This document shows, piece by piece, positions 1-10,810 of a stretch of DNA of 64,000 nt. This DNA is from Symsagittifera roscoffensis (taxonomy: Eukaryota; Xenacoelomorpha; Acoela; Convolutidae): assembly GCF_963678635.1 (NCBI RefSeq), contig NC_087067.1, forward strand, positions 15,259,639 to 15,323,638. The letters run 5' to 3'. A model generated the notes under the pieces. It saw nothing but the letters and a program-made list of their open reading frames with translations, did not search any database and was not told the origin of the DNA. The number at the start of each line of letters is the position of its first letter. Position 1 is the stretch's first letter. Both the position numbers and the translations under genes were made by a program.

Positions 1-770
1 ATGTCTTTCACCCCCATTGAGCCGAAAACTAAAAATAACATAATAAACTGCTGTAAGCAAAAATTTTTGAGTGAATAAATTTTAAATCATTGAAATCTTG
101 TAACAAAAATTACATGAGCTTTTCATTAAAAAAATCAATAATTTCTTGCCTTTAAAGCTACACAAAACCATGTAATCAAGCGGACTAAACATAAGCCGAA
201 AACATTTTGGCCAAATAATATTTTTAAGCGAAAAAAAAAACAAAACGAAAACCAAAAAAATGTACATCGTTTGCGCTATTAATTTACCAATTACAGGATA
301 TATTAAAAACACTTGCATCTACGATGAAAAACTCTGAAAGCACCAGGAAACTCCTTGATGCGGTAACTAACTCGACAAAACATAAGCAGACAAACGAAAG
401 TCCAAAAATTCAAGTTTTTTTGGATTTTTTCTTCATTTTTATACAAACAAGAAAAACGAGGCCCCGCCGCGACTCTACCTCAGACCGTTTACAAAGGTAA
501 CCACGTTGCTTCTAGACCAAGTGTGAAAGATTCGTGAAGTTGCTAAGATTCAATATTGAAGCAATTTCACAATTTCTTACAGATTCGTAAAAAAAGGTTG
601 TTTACTGGAAAATGTCTAGTTCCCGATTACAAGACACTTGCAAGTGTAATAGTAATTAGCAGAAAAGTTTTCTAATTCAAAAAGTAGATAAACTAAACAG
701 TCGTTGAAGACTTAAGAGGCCGATTGAAAACCCCCTTAATTTTTTTTTACTGTTCTATGTAGAAGAAGTA

Positions 771-1001
771 AGGCGACAATTCGTAACAGGCGAGATTTTG
801 TAACAGGTGACAAATGTAACAAGCGAAAATTCGTAACAACGCACTGGAAAGTAGAATACGCTTGCTCCGCTTCGCTTCGCTGTGCTTACATCCAGCTCGA
901 GAGGAATATTGCGCGTGAATCAGTGTCACCCGCTTAACCTATTGTAACGAATTGTCGCCTGTTACGAATTTTCATCTATTACGAGTTGTCGCCTCACGTA
1001 A
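771..1001. mobile_element. Small element with motif-iterated inverted ends (copy A)
   Basis: The left end repeats variants of GCGACAATTCGTAACAGG and the right end carries the reverse complement, CCTGTTACGAATTGTCGC, also in variants. The arms enclose about 100 bp. The copy inside the second duplicate (4546-4811) has one more 35-bp unit in its right arm. This architecture is seen in foldback and some Mutator-like elements. No coding capacity; the family is unassigned. Confidence 0.6.
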
Positions 1002-2065
1002 GAGGAAATTAATCTTCAACAATTTTCAGTAAAAAGCTGTTTTGAAGCAAATTCCATAATTTCCCTGGCGCTGCATACTCTACAGCAAAGCGACCTTGAT
1101 TTGACAAGTTTGAATCGCTTTGCCGTATATTATGCTGCGCTTTGAAAAGATTTTGGAATTAGTAGAAACTAAAATGTGGTATTTTTTGTAAGATAGCATT
1201 TTGATTGAGAATTGTTAATGATTACTTTCCCTCTTTGCCAATTTTTAGTTGAATGCCGCTTGTATATCACCAGATGGTAAATTGTATTTATCGATTAAGA
1301 AACGAAAAAAATAGTACAACTTCTTGAGTGTCTTTCATAAAGAAAACATGCTATATCTGTGTTATATGAAACTTCCTTGCTTGTTGGAACTCAAAATATT
1401 CACCGCCAATACCATCATTTTAATCATATTCAACTTTGATGGTTTATCCAAGAAACTCAAATGCGCATCTGAAAATTTTCAGAAAATTGATGAATCACTG
1501 TTTCAAAAATGTGCTTTTGAGTTTTCAGCGACTCAGTTAATTTATTCCATGTTTGGCCTATAGACGATCAAGCTGGAAAAATTTATATTGAATTAGCAAT
1601 TAAAAATACTAGAACTAAAATGCAAGGAGCGCACATGCACAGCATAATAATTGGGTATTTATTTAAATTTAATATAAGCAACAATTTTTCACAGGGCATT
1701 GGTTAATAAAAAGATTACAAATTAGCATAAACCAATTTTTTTTCAATATTTTGAGTTTCATCTTGCTTCAGTCTTCATCATTGTATTTGTAATTCAGAAA
1801 AGTGAGTTTTCGCAATCCGTTCAATCGTTGAAGTGGGCGGGGGTTGCGTTGGATGTTTGGGGGATTAGGTTTGATAGAGAACAACAGTTTGGGTTCAACG
1901 GATCTTCACACATGGGATCCTTACATTTGGGTTGCATGGGCGCCATTAATGGCTCTTCTCATATAAACATAATTTTGTAGTCACTGATCCTCCAAATTAG
2001 TATGGTAATGAAAATATTCTCCGAAACTTTAGCGTTTTAATGTCACAATTAGTTCAAAGTATTGT

Positions 2066-2284
2066 TCAGTAGTAGAGATTAGGACCATGTGAATTATCCA
2101 GGTGTTTAGACGAAGGAAAAGTCCCCGCACCTCCTCCCCCTCCTACGACCATTCCGGCCCTGGATACCACCCCTCCCGATGTTCGCAGCAGACCACCTCC
2201 TGATGGGGGCGAGTGTTGTTTGTGATGGGCGGCCGCATTCGTGATGCTCTGCTTAAGTGATTGGGCACTGATGAACGGCTGAGT
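2066..2284 (-). CDS. Duplicated terminal coding exon of the unrecognised gene at 5875-10273
   Basis: On the minus strand a TTTTCAG acceptor precedes an open frame of 72 residues that begins TQPFISAQSLKQ and ends HLDNSHGPNLYY before TGA. It matches the terminal exon at 5875-6087. By eye the coding differences are four silent changes, one V to I change and a two-codon insertion in a glycine run. The acceptor and the phase 0 start are kept, so it could be spliced to the upstream exons as an alternative last exon. It could also be a silent relic of the duplication, or an uncollapsed haplotype in the assembly. The protein is rich in Ser, Gly, His and Gln and has no recognisable domain. Confidence 0.6.
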   Translation of the reverse strand, partial: TQPFISAQSLKQSITNAAAHHKQHSPPSGGGLLRTSGGVVSRAGMVVGGGGGAGTFPSSKHLDNSHGPNLYY

Positions 2285-2449
2285 CTGAAAATGAAAAACA
2301 TTAAAAGGAGTTCATTATAAAATTTAATGGAAAAAAATCAATTATAACATTTAGGGATTCATAAAAAATGACAAACTATCAGTCAAAAGAGGAATCTTAA
2401 AACCTGTCTAGGAATTTTGATCACTCCTAAAGAAGATCATGGGTTATAG

Positions 2450-3775
2450 ATTCAAGTATTTCATTTCTGTTTTCAGAATTTGACATTTTCGACTTAAGGC
2501 AGTATAAGTAAAAATGACACAAAGCTAAGCCTGTTTAAGGCCTTATACAAATCAAGACAAGACTGCTCGTAACACTGCTGTTCCGACTGCTTTTTAAGAC
2601 TGTTCCGACTGCTTTTTAAGGTTTATGGAGCAGCAGTTATAACATAAAAAAATTAAATGAAATAAAATAAAATGAAATTTTTTTTTCTAAAATTTGAAAT
2701 TTTTTATGAAAATCATCCCCTCACACGCCATTTAAAGTACGAAAAGATAGATTTCGTTCCTTGTAACAAATCAATTTTGGCAAATAAGCTTCGTTCAACC
2801 AATTTGGAACGATTTATAAGAAGGATTAAATCTCCGCTTACGCGTTAATAGCGCGAATTTTATCGCGCGTTAATTGTCTTAAATTGGTCAAAATGGCCAA
2901 AATGGCAATCTTTAAACCCTCATAACTTTACGAAAAATGATCACAGGTAAAATATCTTTTCAAATTTAAGCTCAGGACAACAATACCTTTTGAATGATAT
3001 AAAAAAATTCCATCAAAAATTGCTAGTTAAAAAGTCGAAATTTGTCTGAAGAAAAAAAACCCACCCCGAGCACAAATATTCCGTTACTTTCGTATCGAAA
3101 GTCGGAACAATAAATTAATTTAGTTGAAATAAAAGATTGTTGGCTACCTTGAGCTCTTTTAACGGTCAAAGAAAAGGCATTTTAAATTTTTTTGTGATTG
3201 GTTTTCAGCGTGAAAATGAGCCGTTTTGTGTTGTTAAACTTGTTCAAAATTGCTGATCGAAAGTGATTAAGCCAACAATTTGACATTATCTATGAAAATA
3301 TATCTATGACCAATTTAATATCCTCGAACCCCTCATCCAACGCCGTTACATGCAGAGCTTAGCAAAATTAATTCAGTTTGAACGGTGTCGGATAATGTTG
3401 ACTTGGTCTATTCAGGGAGGCGAGGGGAGGGGGTGGGGGAGAGACTAAAGCGGTGTAGTGCGACAACCAGAGACCTTAAACCGAGAATCGGCTAAATTTG
3501 AATCAGCAAATTGAGTTATGCCTTGTTTTTGTAATTCTTATGTCATAATATTACATAACTACTACTTTGTTGAGGTCACATTTTTTTTCTATGAAAAATA
3601 AGCCTCCAATGCAGAAAAGATTCACGTTACCTTTTTTGTCGGCTCTTTTTCCTGTGTACTGACCTTGTAACAATAACCCCTTTCGATAGAAGAAAAAAGT
3701 TTTAAAAGAAAATGAAATAAAATCACTTTGAACAATTAGGCATTGATAAATCCATTCTTATCTTAAGCGCTTTGG
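2450..3775. other. Unique spacer between the two duplicate copies
   Basis: No gene is visible. The block 2690-3115 is a repeat: its phrase around TTTGTCTGAAGAAAAAAAACC reappears in inverted orientation near 8470-8540, and weaker relatives lie near 12660-12735 and 14370-14450. A direct repeat of TTCCGACTGCTTTTTAAG lies at 2580-2620, and an inverted AGTCGGAAC at about 3100, so these may be the ends of an old MITE. Confidence 0.5.
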
Positions 3776-6254
3776 ATGTCTTTCACCCCCATTGAGCCGA
3801 AAACTAAAAATAACATAATAAACTGCTGTAAGCAAAAATTTTTGAGTGAATAAATTTTAAATCATTGAAATCTTGCAACAAAAATTACATGAGCTTTTCA
3901 TTAAAAAAATCAATAATTTCTTGCCTTTAAAGCTACACAAAACCATGTAATCAAGCGGACTAAACATAAGCCGAAAACATTTTGGCCAAATAATATTTTT
4001 AAGCGAAAAAAAAACAAAACGAAAACCAAAAAAAATATTTATCGTTTGCGCTATTAATTTACCAATTACAGGATATATTAAAAACACTTGCATCTACGAT
4101 GAAAAACTCTGAAAGCACCAGGAAACTCCTTGATGCGGTAACTAACTCGACAAAACATAAGCAGACAAACGAAAGTCCAAAAATTCAAGTTTTTTTGGAT
4201 TTTTTCTTCATTTTTATACAAACAAGAAAAACGAGGCCCCGCCGCGACTCTACCTCAGACCGTTTACAAAGGTAACCACGTTGCTTCTAGACCAAGTGTG
4301 AAAGATTCGTGAAGTTGCTAAGATTCAATATTGAAGCAATTTCACAATTTCTTACAGATTCGTAAAAAAAGGTTGTTTACTGGAAAATGTCTAGTTCCCG
4401 ATTACAAGACACTTGCAAGTGTAATAGTAATTAGCAGAAAAGTTTTCTTATTCAAAAAGTAGATAAACTAAACAGTCGTTGAAGACTTAAGAGGCCGATT
4501 GAAAACCCCCTTAATTTTTTTTTACTGTTCTATGTAGAAGAAGTAAGGCGACAATTCGTAACAGGCGAGATTTTGTAACAGGTGACAAATGTAACAAGCG
4601 AAAATTCGTAACAACGCACTGGAAAGTAGAATACGCTTGCTCCGCTTCGCTTCGCTGTGCTTACATCCAGCTCGAGGGGAATATTGCGCGTGAATCAGTG
4701 TCACCCGCTTAACCTATTGTAACGAATTGTCGCCTGTTACGAATTTTCATCTATTACGAGTTGTCGCCTGTTACGAATTTTCATCTATTACGAGTTGTCG
4801 CCTCACGTATGAGGAAATTAATCTTCAACAATTTTCAGTAAAAAGCTGTTTTGAAGCAAATTCCATAATTTCCCTGGCGCTGCATACTCTACAGCAAAGC
4901 GACCTTGATTTGACAAGTTTGAATCGCTTTGCCGTATATTATGCTGCGCTTTGAAAAGATTTTGGAATTAGTAGAAACTAAAATGTGGTATTTTTTGTAA
5001 GATAGCATTTTGATTGAGAATTGTTAATGATTACTTTCCCTCTTTGCCAATTTTTAGTTGAATGCCGCTTGTATATCACCAGATGGTAAATTGTATTTAT
5101 CGATTAAGAAACGAAAAAAATAGTACAACTTCTTGAGTGTCTTTCATAAAGAAAACATGCTATATCTGTGTTATATGAAACTTCCTTGCTTGTTGGAACT
5201 CAAAATATTCACCGCCAATACCATCATTTTAATCATATTCAACTTTGATGGTTTATCCAAGAAACTCAAATGCGCATCTGAAAATTTTCAGAAAATTGAT
5301 GAATCACTGTTTCAAAAATGTGCTTTTGAGTTTTCAGCGACTCAGTTAATTTATTCCATGTTTGGCCTATAGACGATCAAGCTGGAAAAATTTATATTGA
5401 ATTAGCAATTAAAAATACTAGAACTAAAATGCAAGGAGCGCACATGCACAGCATAATAATTGGGTATTTATTTAAATTTAATATAAGCAACAATTTTTCA
5501 CAGGGCATTGGTTAATAAAAAGATTACAAATTAGCATAAACCAATTTTTTTTCAATATTTTGAGTTTCATCTTGCTTCAGTCTTCATCATTGTATTTGTA
5601 ATTCAGAAAAGTGAGTTTTCGCAATCCGTTCAATCGTTGAAGTGGGCGGGGGTTGCGTTGGATGTTTGGGGGATTAGGTTTGATAGAGAACAACAGTTTG
5701 GGTTCAACGGATCTTCACACATGGGATCCTTACATTTGGGTTGCATGGGCGCCATTAATGGCTCTTCTCATATAAACATAATTTTGTAGTCACTGATCCT
5801 CCAAATTAGTATGGTAATGAAAATATTCTCCGAAACTTTAGCGTTTTAATGTCACAATTAGTTCAAAGTATTGTTCAGTAGTAGAGATTAGGACCATGTG
5901 AATTATCCAGGTGTTTAGACGAAGGAAAAGTCCCCCCACCCCCTCCTACGACCATTCCGGCCCTGGACACCACCCCTCCCGATGTTCGCAGCAGACCACC
6001 TCCTGATGGGGGCGAGTGCTGTTTGTGATGAGCGGCCGCATTCGTGACGCTCTGCTTGAGTGATTGGGCACTGATGAACGGCTGAGTCTGAAAATGAAAA
6101 ACATTAAAAGGAGTTCATTATGACATTTAATGAAAAAAAAAATCAATTATAACATTTAAGGATTCATGAAAAATGACAAACTATCAGTCAAAAGAGGAAT
6201 CTTAAAACCTGTCTAGGAATTTTGATCACTCCTAAAGAAGATCATGGGTTATAG
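3776..6254. repeat. Segmental duplication, copy B
   Basis: Second copy of 1-2449, with the same order of parts. It contains the terminal exon in its probable native place (5875-6087). Compared with copy A it has a 35-bp expansion at about 4746-4780 and scattered substitutions. Divergence is uneven: I saw no difference over roughly 1.1 kb (about 4806-5930), but around 14 changes in the last 320 bp. A possible minus-strand polyadenylation signal AATAAA lies at about 5465-5472. Confidence 0.93.
4546..4811. mobile_element. Small element with motif-iterated inverted ends (copy B)
   Basis: Same element as at 771-1001. The right arm contains the unit TGTTACGAATTTTCATCTAT with its GAGTTGTCGCC tail twice, where copy A has it once. 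This suggests slippage or unequal exchange after the duplication. Confidence 0.6.
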
Positions 6255-9200
6255 CAAAAAACGGTAAAAAAACTGTCACAAGAAACCGTCCGCACCGACA
6301 AGAATTTTCGATTTGTAGAAAGGCGAATTAAATTTTTTCTTTGAGGTTTTCTTACCACAACAGTCTTATAATTCGGCAACTCTATCTTTTGCACGTGATT
6401 TTGCGTCGCCGAAGTTTCACGGACGGGGGAGAACACATAGTCGTCCGCTCCTCCAGTTGTGTACAGGACTCTCGGGAGTGTCTGCGCATGAACTGTGACT
6501 GCTTGTCTGCTCGGCTTTGGTCTCGGAAGGGATCCGTAGCCAGCATCACTAGGCTTCCCATTATAATGTGGTCCTCCAGAGTTGCTGTGCCTCAATGATC
6601 CGTACCAGGCAGGGTTCCCATTTGCTTGCGGACCACTTTCTCGAGGAACTATTCTTTTGAACACGGGGGACATAGTATGTCCCTGACTGGGACTCGAAAC
6701 GAGGTGCTCGTCATAATCATGGCCTCCTCCGCTTCTATCCCATTCCAGCACCGATGGTCTTGCGCGTCGGAACTCATAACGACCAGGCGCCGGAGGAGCT
6801 GAAGATGTCATGCTCCTATTAGTGTGTCTATGGTATCCACCGCTGTAGCGAGTTCCATGACCACTTGGACCATTGTGCAATCCGGGCACCTAATAAGAGA
6901 AACGGTTGATCAATAAATCAGCTAGCTGATAGATCAAATCTAAGCGTTCAAATTACAACTAAACTGTTAGCTACTACCTTATTGTTCCGACAGCAAGGCC
7001 AATTATTACAAAAATCGCTTTCAACTAGGATTTGAGCTGCAATGAGGGAGCCTCCTAAAGTCATGGATTCCTATCTAATTATTTTTAAAAAAAATTCTTA
7101 CACATTTTTTCATATTCTTACACATTTTTTCGAAAGTGGTTTTATTCGGATTATTTTGTGCTACTTGCATATCTAGTAAATGCCCTTGACATCAAAACTA
7201 CTACCAAATATCGACTGGTACGAAATTTTCTGTGGTGAATTGTAAGTTCGGCAGCAAAAACTTTTTATCTTTTCTATTTTCGAGAAGCTCAATAGAATTG
7301 AAATGATTTTAATTACGACGACACCAAAAAACAGCCAACATCGAATATATATACATGCATACACTGGATTGTGCTCATTGGATTGAATTATATATATTTC
7401 AATCCCCAACCGAGTTACTTTTTTGAACATTAATCTTTGACTAATATTTTTTGTGAATTTTTCTTTTCCTCAAAAGGCAGTTTGTACATGCCCCCGAAAC
7501 AAAAAAAAACTGCTTAATTTTCACGGAAAAATACAAAGATACGCGTTCAAAAAGAAGCCTGGTGAATTGGAAATTTACTTAGCGATATACTTGGATTGAA
7601 AAGAGATGATGATTTGCGTAGATATTTCAAACTATTTGAAAGCAAAAATGAGATCTACATTTAATTTTTGCTTGAAGTAGGCTGTGTGTTGCAATAAAAG
7701 AACTGCAATGAAAATTTTTTTGAAAGCATGGTATTCTCGGTGTTTTTTTTGTTTACCCTCTGAAACTACAACTTACGAAAGAACAGCATATGAAAACTTG
7801 AGTATCCAAAATAAATATGTTTATACACAGCTTCTCGCTTAGTTTCATTTAAAGAAAAGAGAGAAATATAGGTTTGGGATATTTTTTTATTCAGACCAGT
7901 TTCAAAAAAAAATAAATGCTACTTGGGGATTGATCCCTGGACCTACGAAGGACACGCCGTGTGCAAACGCCACTTTTTTTTAAACATAACGCCAGACAAA
8001 GAAAATTGTCGGTTTATATTTTGATGCTGAAAGTGAAACGTGAAATATTTACGAGTGACGAATAATCCCGCACTGCAAAATCATTCAGAAATGAAATGAG
8101 GCAAGCTAATAAGCTTCATTAACTCCATGCACATATCAAAATTCAGCAGTTAAATTTTGATTTAATCAACCTGAAACTCATGGTTTTTCAATATTTCATT
8201 TACCAAAAACTATTCGAAACCAGTTAAAGGACAGTCAGGTCACTCAGGGTTTTGCCCTGATAAAAGGAGTCGTAAGGATTACAAAAAGAGACAAACCGTT
8301 AACGAGAACAGTGAGTGTGAAACAGGGTTGTGATTGTTTATATGCGCGTTTTGGCTGATCAAAAAACTTCTCTGACATTTAAAATGAGCATTTTGGATCA
8401 AAATTATTTGTTTTAATAACTATAAAACGTTTTCTTTATCCGTTTTGCTCCCATTTTCTACAAAAACGAAAAATTGATCGTGCTCAGGGTTGGTTTTTCT
8501 TCAGACCAATTTCGAAATTTGATTTAAAATTGTTAGATTTTTTTACCATCTAAAAAATGTTAATCATTTGGGCTCAAAATTGTTTTAGTATTTGATGTGT
8601 CATTATTTCTCGTACAACTATGAGATTTTACAATGCGGGATAAAAACGCATAATGAAGTTTTTCAGACCATCTGATTAAAATCAATGAGCTGTGCTCAAG
8701 TGCAAAAGATTCTTAACCTGGATCTATTTTGTCTGAAGTTATAGGGGCTCGAATTTGCGACTACTCTGGCAATTATGGGATAATTAAAGCGCCTGAAACT
8801 TCCATTTTTTATTAGCGCGTAGCAAATGCAGGGAATTGATTCAGCTCGGAAATTATTTCAACTTGTGTTGAAGCGCGATAATTAATCCAAACAATGTGTT
8901 AATAGATGCGAAATTTATCACGCTGAGTATGGTGGGATTTTAAAAAAAAAATCACTTTTTTCGTCATTGTTTATTAAAATTTAATTGATATTTTTAAACA
9001 AAATTTAATTCAAACACCCTACAGGACAGCCGAAACGTTCCAATTTTTCCCCGGATACGGGCGGCGGTCTTTTGTACCTTCGAAGTATAAATCTAGGAAA
9101 CTTTAAATTTTGAAGAAAAAAAAATTGCCAACCGTGATTTGTTTCACTTTACCTTGGGTTTGATCTGATCTCTCCAAGATCTCCTCTCGAACAGAGCCTT

Positions 9201-10273
9201 CGACTGCTGCACGGACAGCGTGTGACTATCATCAATGCTGTCCTCTGGCACAAAATGGTATTGAGGAGGGGCGGGGCCAGAGACTGTCATGAACCCATTT
9301 CTCCCACCATGGGGAGACCCCTCGTACCCACCGTGGTAACCTTTGGGTGAGGTTTGAGGGGGGCTAAGGTAGGATGGTCGGTCGTAGCTTTTTCCGCGTA
9401 CTGGGACACGCTAAAAAAATGAAAATAAAGGCGTTAGTATGATTGACTTGTTTTTCAAATTGCAGCCAATTTACTTAGTTTGTAAACTGATTTGGCGCTA
9501 ATGCTTAAACAATGGAAAATTTTGGAGCATTAGTACCAGAAAGTGGAAAAATTTCCAAAGAGTTTTCAAATGTTTTGTCGAACTTTTTTCTAATGTTGAC
9601 CAAATTGATTTTTCGAGCTTTTGAAGCCTCAAAAATACTTTTTTGGCCAAATTGCCTGCGGCGCAAAACTGCCGTTTTTAGGAATTTTTTCGAAAAATTT
9701 GACCCAAAATCGCGCACCAAAGGCCCCTTTAGAAAATGTTTATGGTTGCTGGGTTAAAAATGGATGTCATAAAATAATACCAAAGGGGGACCCTTTGGTT
9801 GATGAGGGGTCGAATCGCTGAGGGAATAAACGTCTACCCAAACCCCACCCCCCCCCCCCCCAAATCCGCCCTGGTCGACAAAGTTTTTCACACGAGAAAA
9901 AACGTTTGCAAGCTAATTTTTCTCCACACGCCACTGTGTAATACAGTTAACGGCTTCCCTATAGACTGACCTCTTCAGAGTAGTATGTGGCAGTAGGCTG
10001 GGGCTGGGGGGTCATACTTCGCATCATAATGGGAGGGGCCGGGGGGCGCATCGACTGTTTAGACCTCACTACAGTAGACTGTTTTTGTGTGGTTGCAAGT
10101 GTGCGGATAGTACTTGTGCTGCTGTTTTTCGGATGTACGCCGCCGACTCCTTTGTTGGTCTGGAAAACGTAAGTGGTGACATTGACTTTGTTCCAGGGGT
10201 CGGATCCCCTCTGTTCCAGGTGATGGAATACTTCCGGCTCCACCCGCTCGCCCAAACTGCTCACCGCTCTCAT
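5875..10273 (-). CDS. Unrecognised Ser/Pro/Gly-rich protein, four visible exons
   Basis: Four minus-strand exons join with every boundary in phase 0: 9971-10273, 9153-9410, 6356-6889 and 5875-6087, giving 435 residues. Donors are GTCAGT, GTAAAG and GTAAGA; acceptors are TTTTTTTAG, TTATTAG and TTTTCAG. The start ATG at 10273 follows in-frame stops and a TGTGCAG acceptor-like site, so a 5' UTR intron is possible and extra upstream exons cannot be excluded. The product is basic and low in complexity, rich in Ser, Pro, Gly, Tyr and His, with no signal peptide, membrane segment or cysteine pattern. The best-formed stretch is in exon 2 (VPEDSIDDSHTLSVQQSKAL, then FERRSWRDQIKPK). Such composition is typical of disordered regions of cytoskeletal or junctional scaffold proteins, but I do not recognise the family. 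The last exon is duplicated at 2066-2284. Confidence 0.75.
6890..9152. other. Intron of the unrecognised gene, repeat-rich
   Basis: No exon is visible between the donor at 9152 and the acceptor at 6890. The intron includes a block at about 8390-9060 related in inverted orientation to 2690-3115. It also has a degenerate tRNA-like stretch near 7920-7975 (on the minus strand, GGGATCAATCCCC resembles a poor B box). The rest is plain AT-rich sequence. Confidence 0.5.
9505..9873. mobile_element. Decayed hAT-like MITE
   Basis: Internal sequence (TTTTTCGAGCTTTTGAAGCC, TGCCTGCGGCGCAAAA, AAGGGGGACCCTTTGG and a poly-C tract) and the end AAATCCGCCCTGG match the better-preserved MITEs at 30654-31076 and 49556-49977. 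The left terminus is not recognisable. The element lies in the intron between 9971 and 9410. Confidence 0.65.
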
Positions 10274-10555
10274 ATTTATTCCGGGTCAAACTCACTCTGC
10301 ACAAAACTACAAATTAAGTGGCTGTTCATGGCTCAAATATACACCCATAATGAGGTTGGAAACCAACCCCCCCCCCCATTTCACGACTAAGGGGAGGGGT
10401 GTTGGTTGATTACAGAGATTTGTGCCACTTGAGGTAGAAACCGAAAGACTTCGAAAGACTTTTCACATGACATGTTGCGTTTTCTCAATATCTGTTGACC
10501 AAACACTTTTCTGTTTGAAAATGCATTAAATCTGTACTGCAAAATTTACGTATAG

Positions 10556-10563
10556 TATAAAAC
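10556..10563 (+). promoter_or_regulatory. Possible TATA box of the repeat-peptide gene
   Basis: TATAAAAC about 250 bp before the ATG at 10811. The paralogue at 20318 has the same octamer about 130 bp upstream. The longer distance here could be explained by a 5' UTR intron, since a TTTTTCAG acceptor-like site lies at about 10763-10770. Confidence 0.3.
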
Positions 10564-10810
10564 ACTTAACGTGCAAAGGTTACTTATTATGTAAAGGCCG
10601 CCGGTTAATTGTGATTAAGTTACAGTTTTTTACGTGAATGAAATGTAACTTTTACATAAACTCGAGAAAAAAGTCGAGAAAGCAAAAATTTGAAGAATTT
10701 TTTATGCTTCGAAAAATATTTTTGAAAAGGAGCTAAATTCATGCAATTCATTCAACTGAATTTTTCAGATTGGTGTAGTTTCTGTTCTGACTTGTTTACT
10801 TTAATCGAAA

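Larger units (their letters stand above)
1..2449. repeat. Segmental duplication, copy A
   Basis: This stretch is repeated at 3776-6254 with very few differences. The right boundary is sharp: both copies read GGGTTATAG and then diverge at 2449/6254. The left boundary is not known because the window starts inside or at the edge of the copy. It carries a duplicated terminal exon on the minus strand (2066-2284) and a small element with motif-rich inverted ends (771-1001). The remaining sequence looks non-coding; the short reading frames at 82-318 and 1324-1563 occur in both copies but resemble no protein. Confidence 0.93.

Noticed and set aside
6341-6598. 85-codon plus-strand frame
   Set aside because: Shadow of the exon at 6356-6889 on the other strand.
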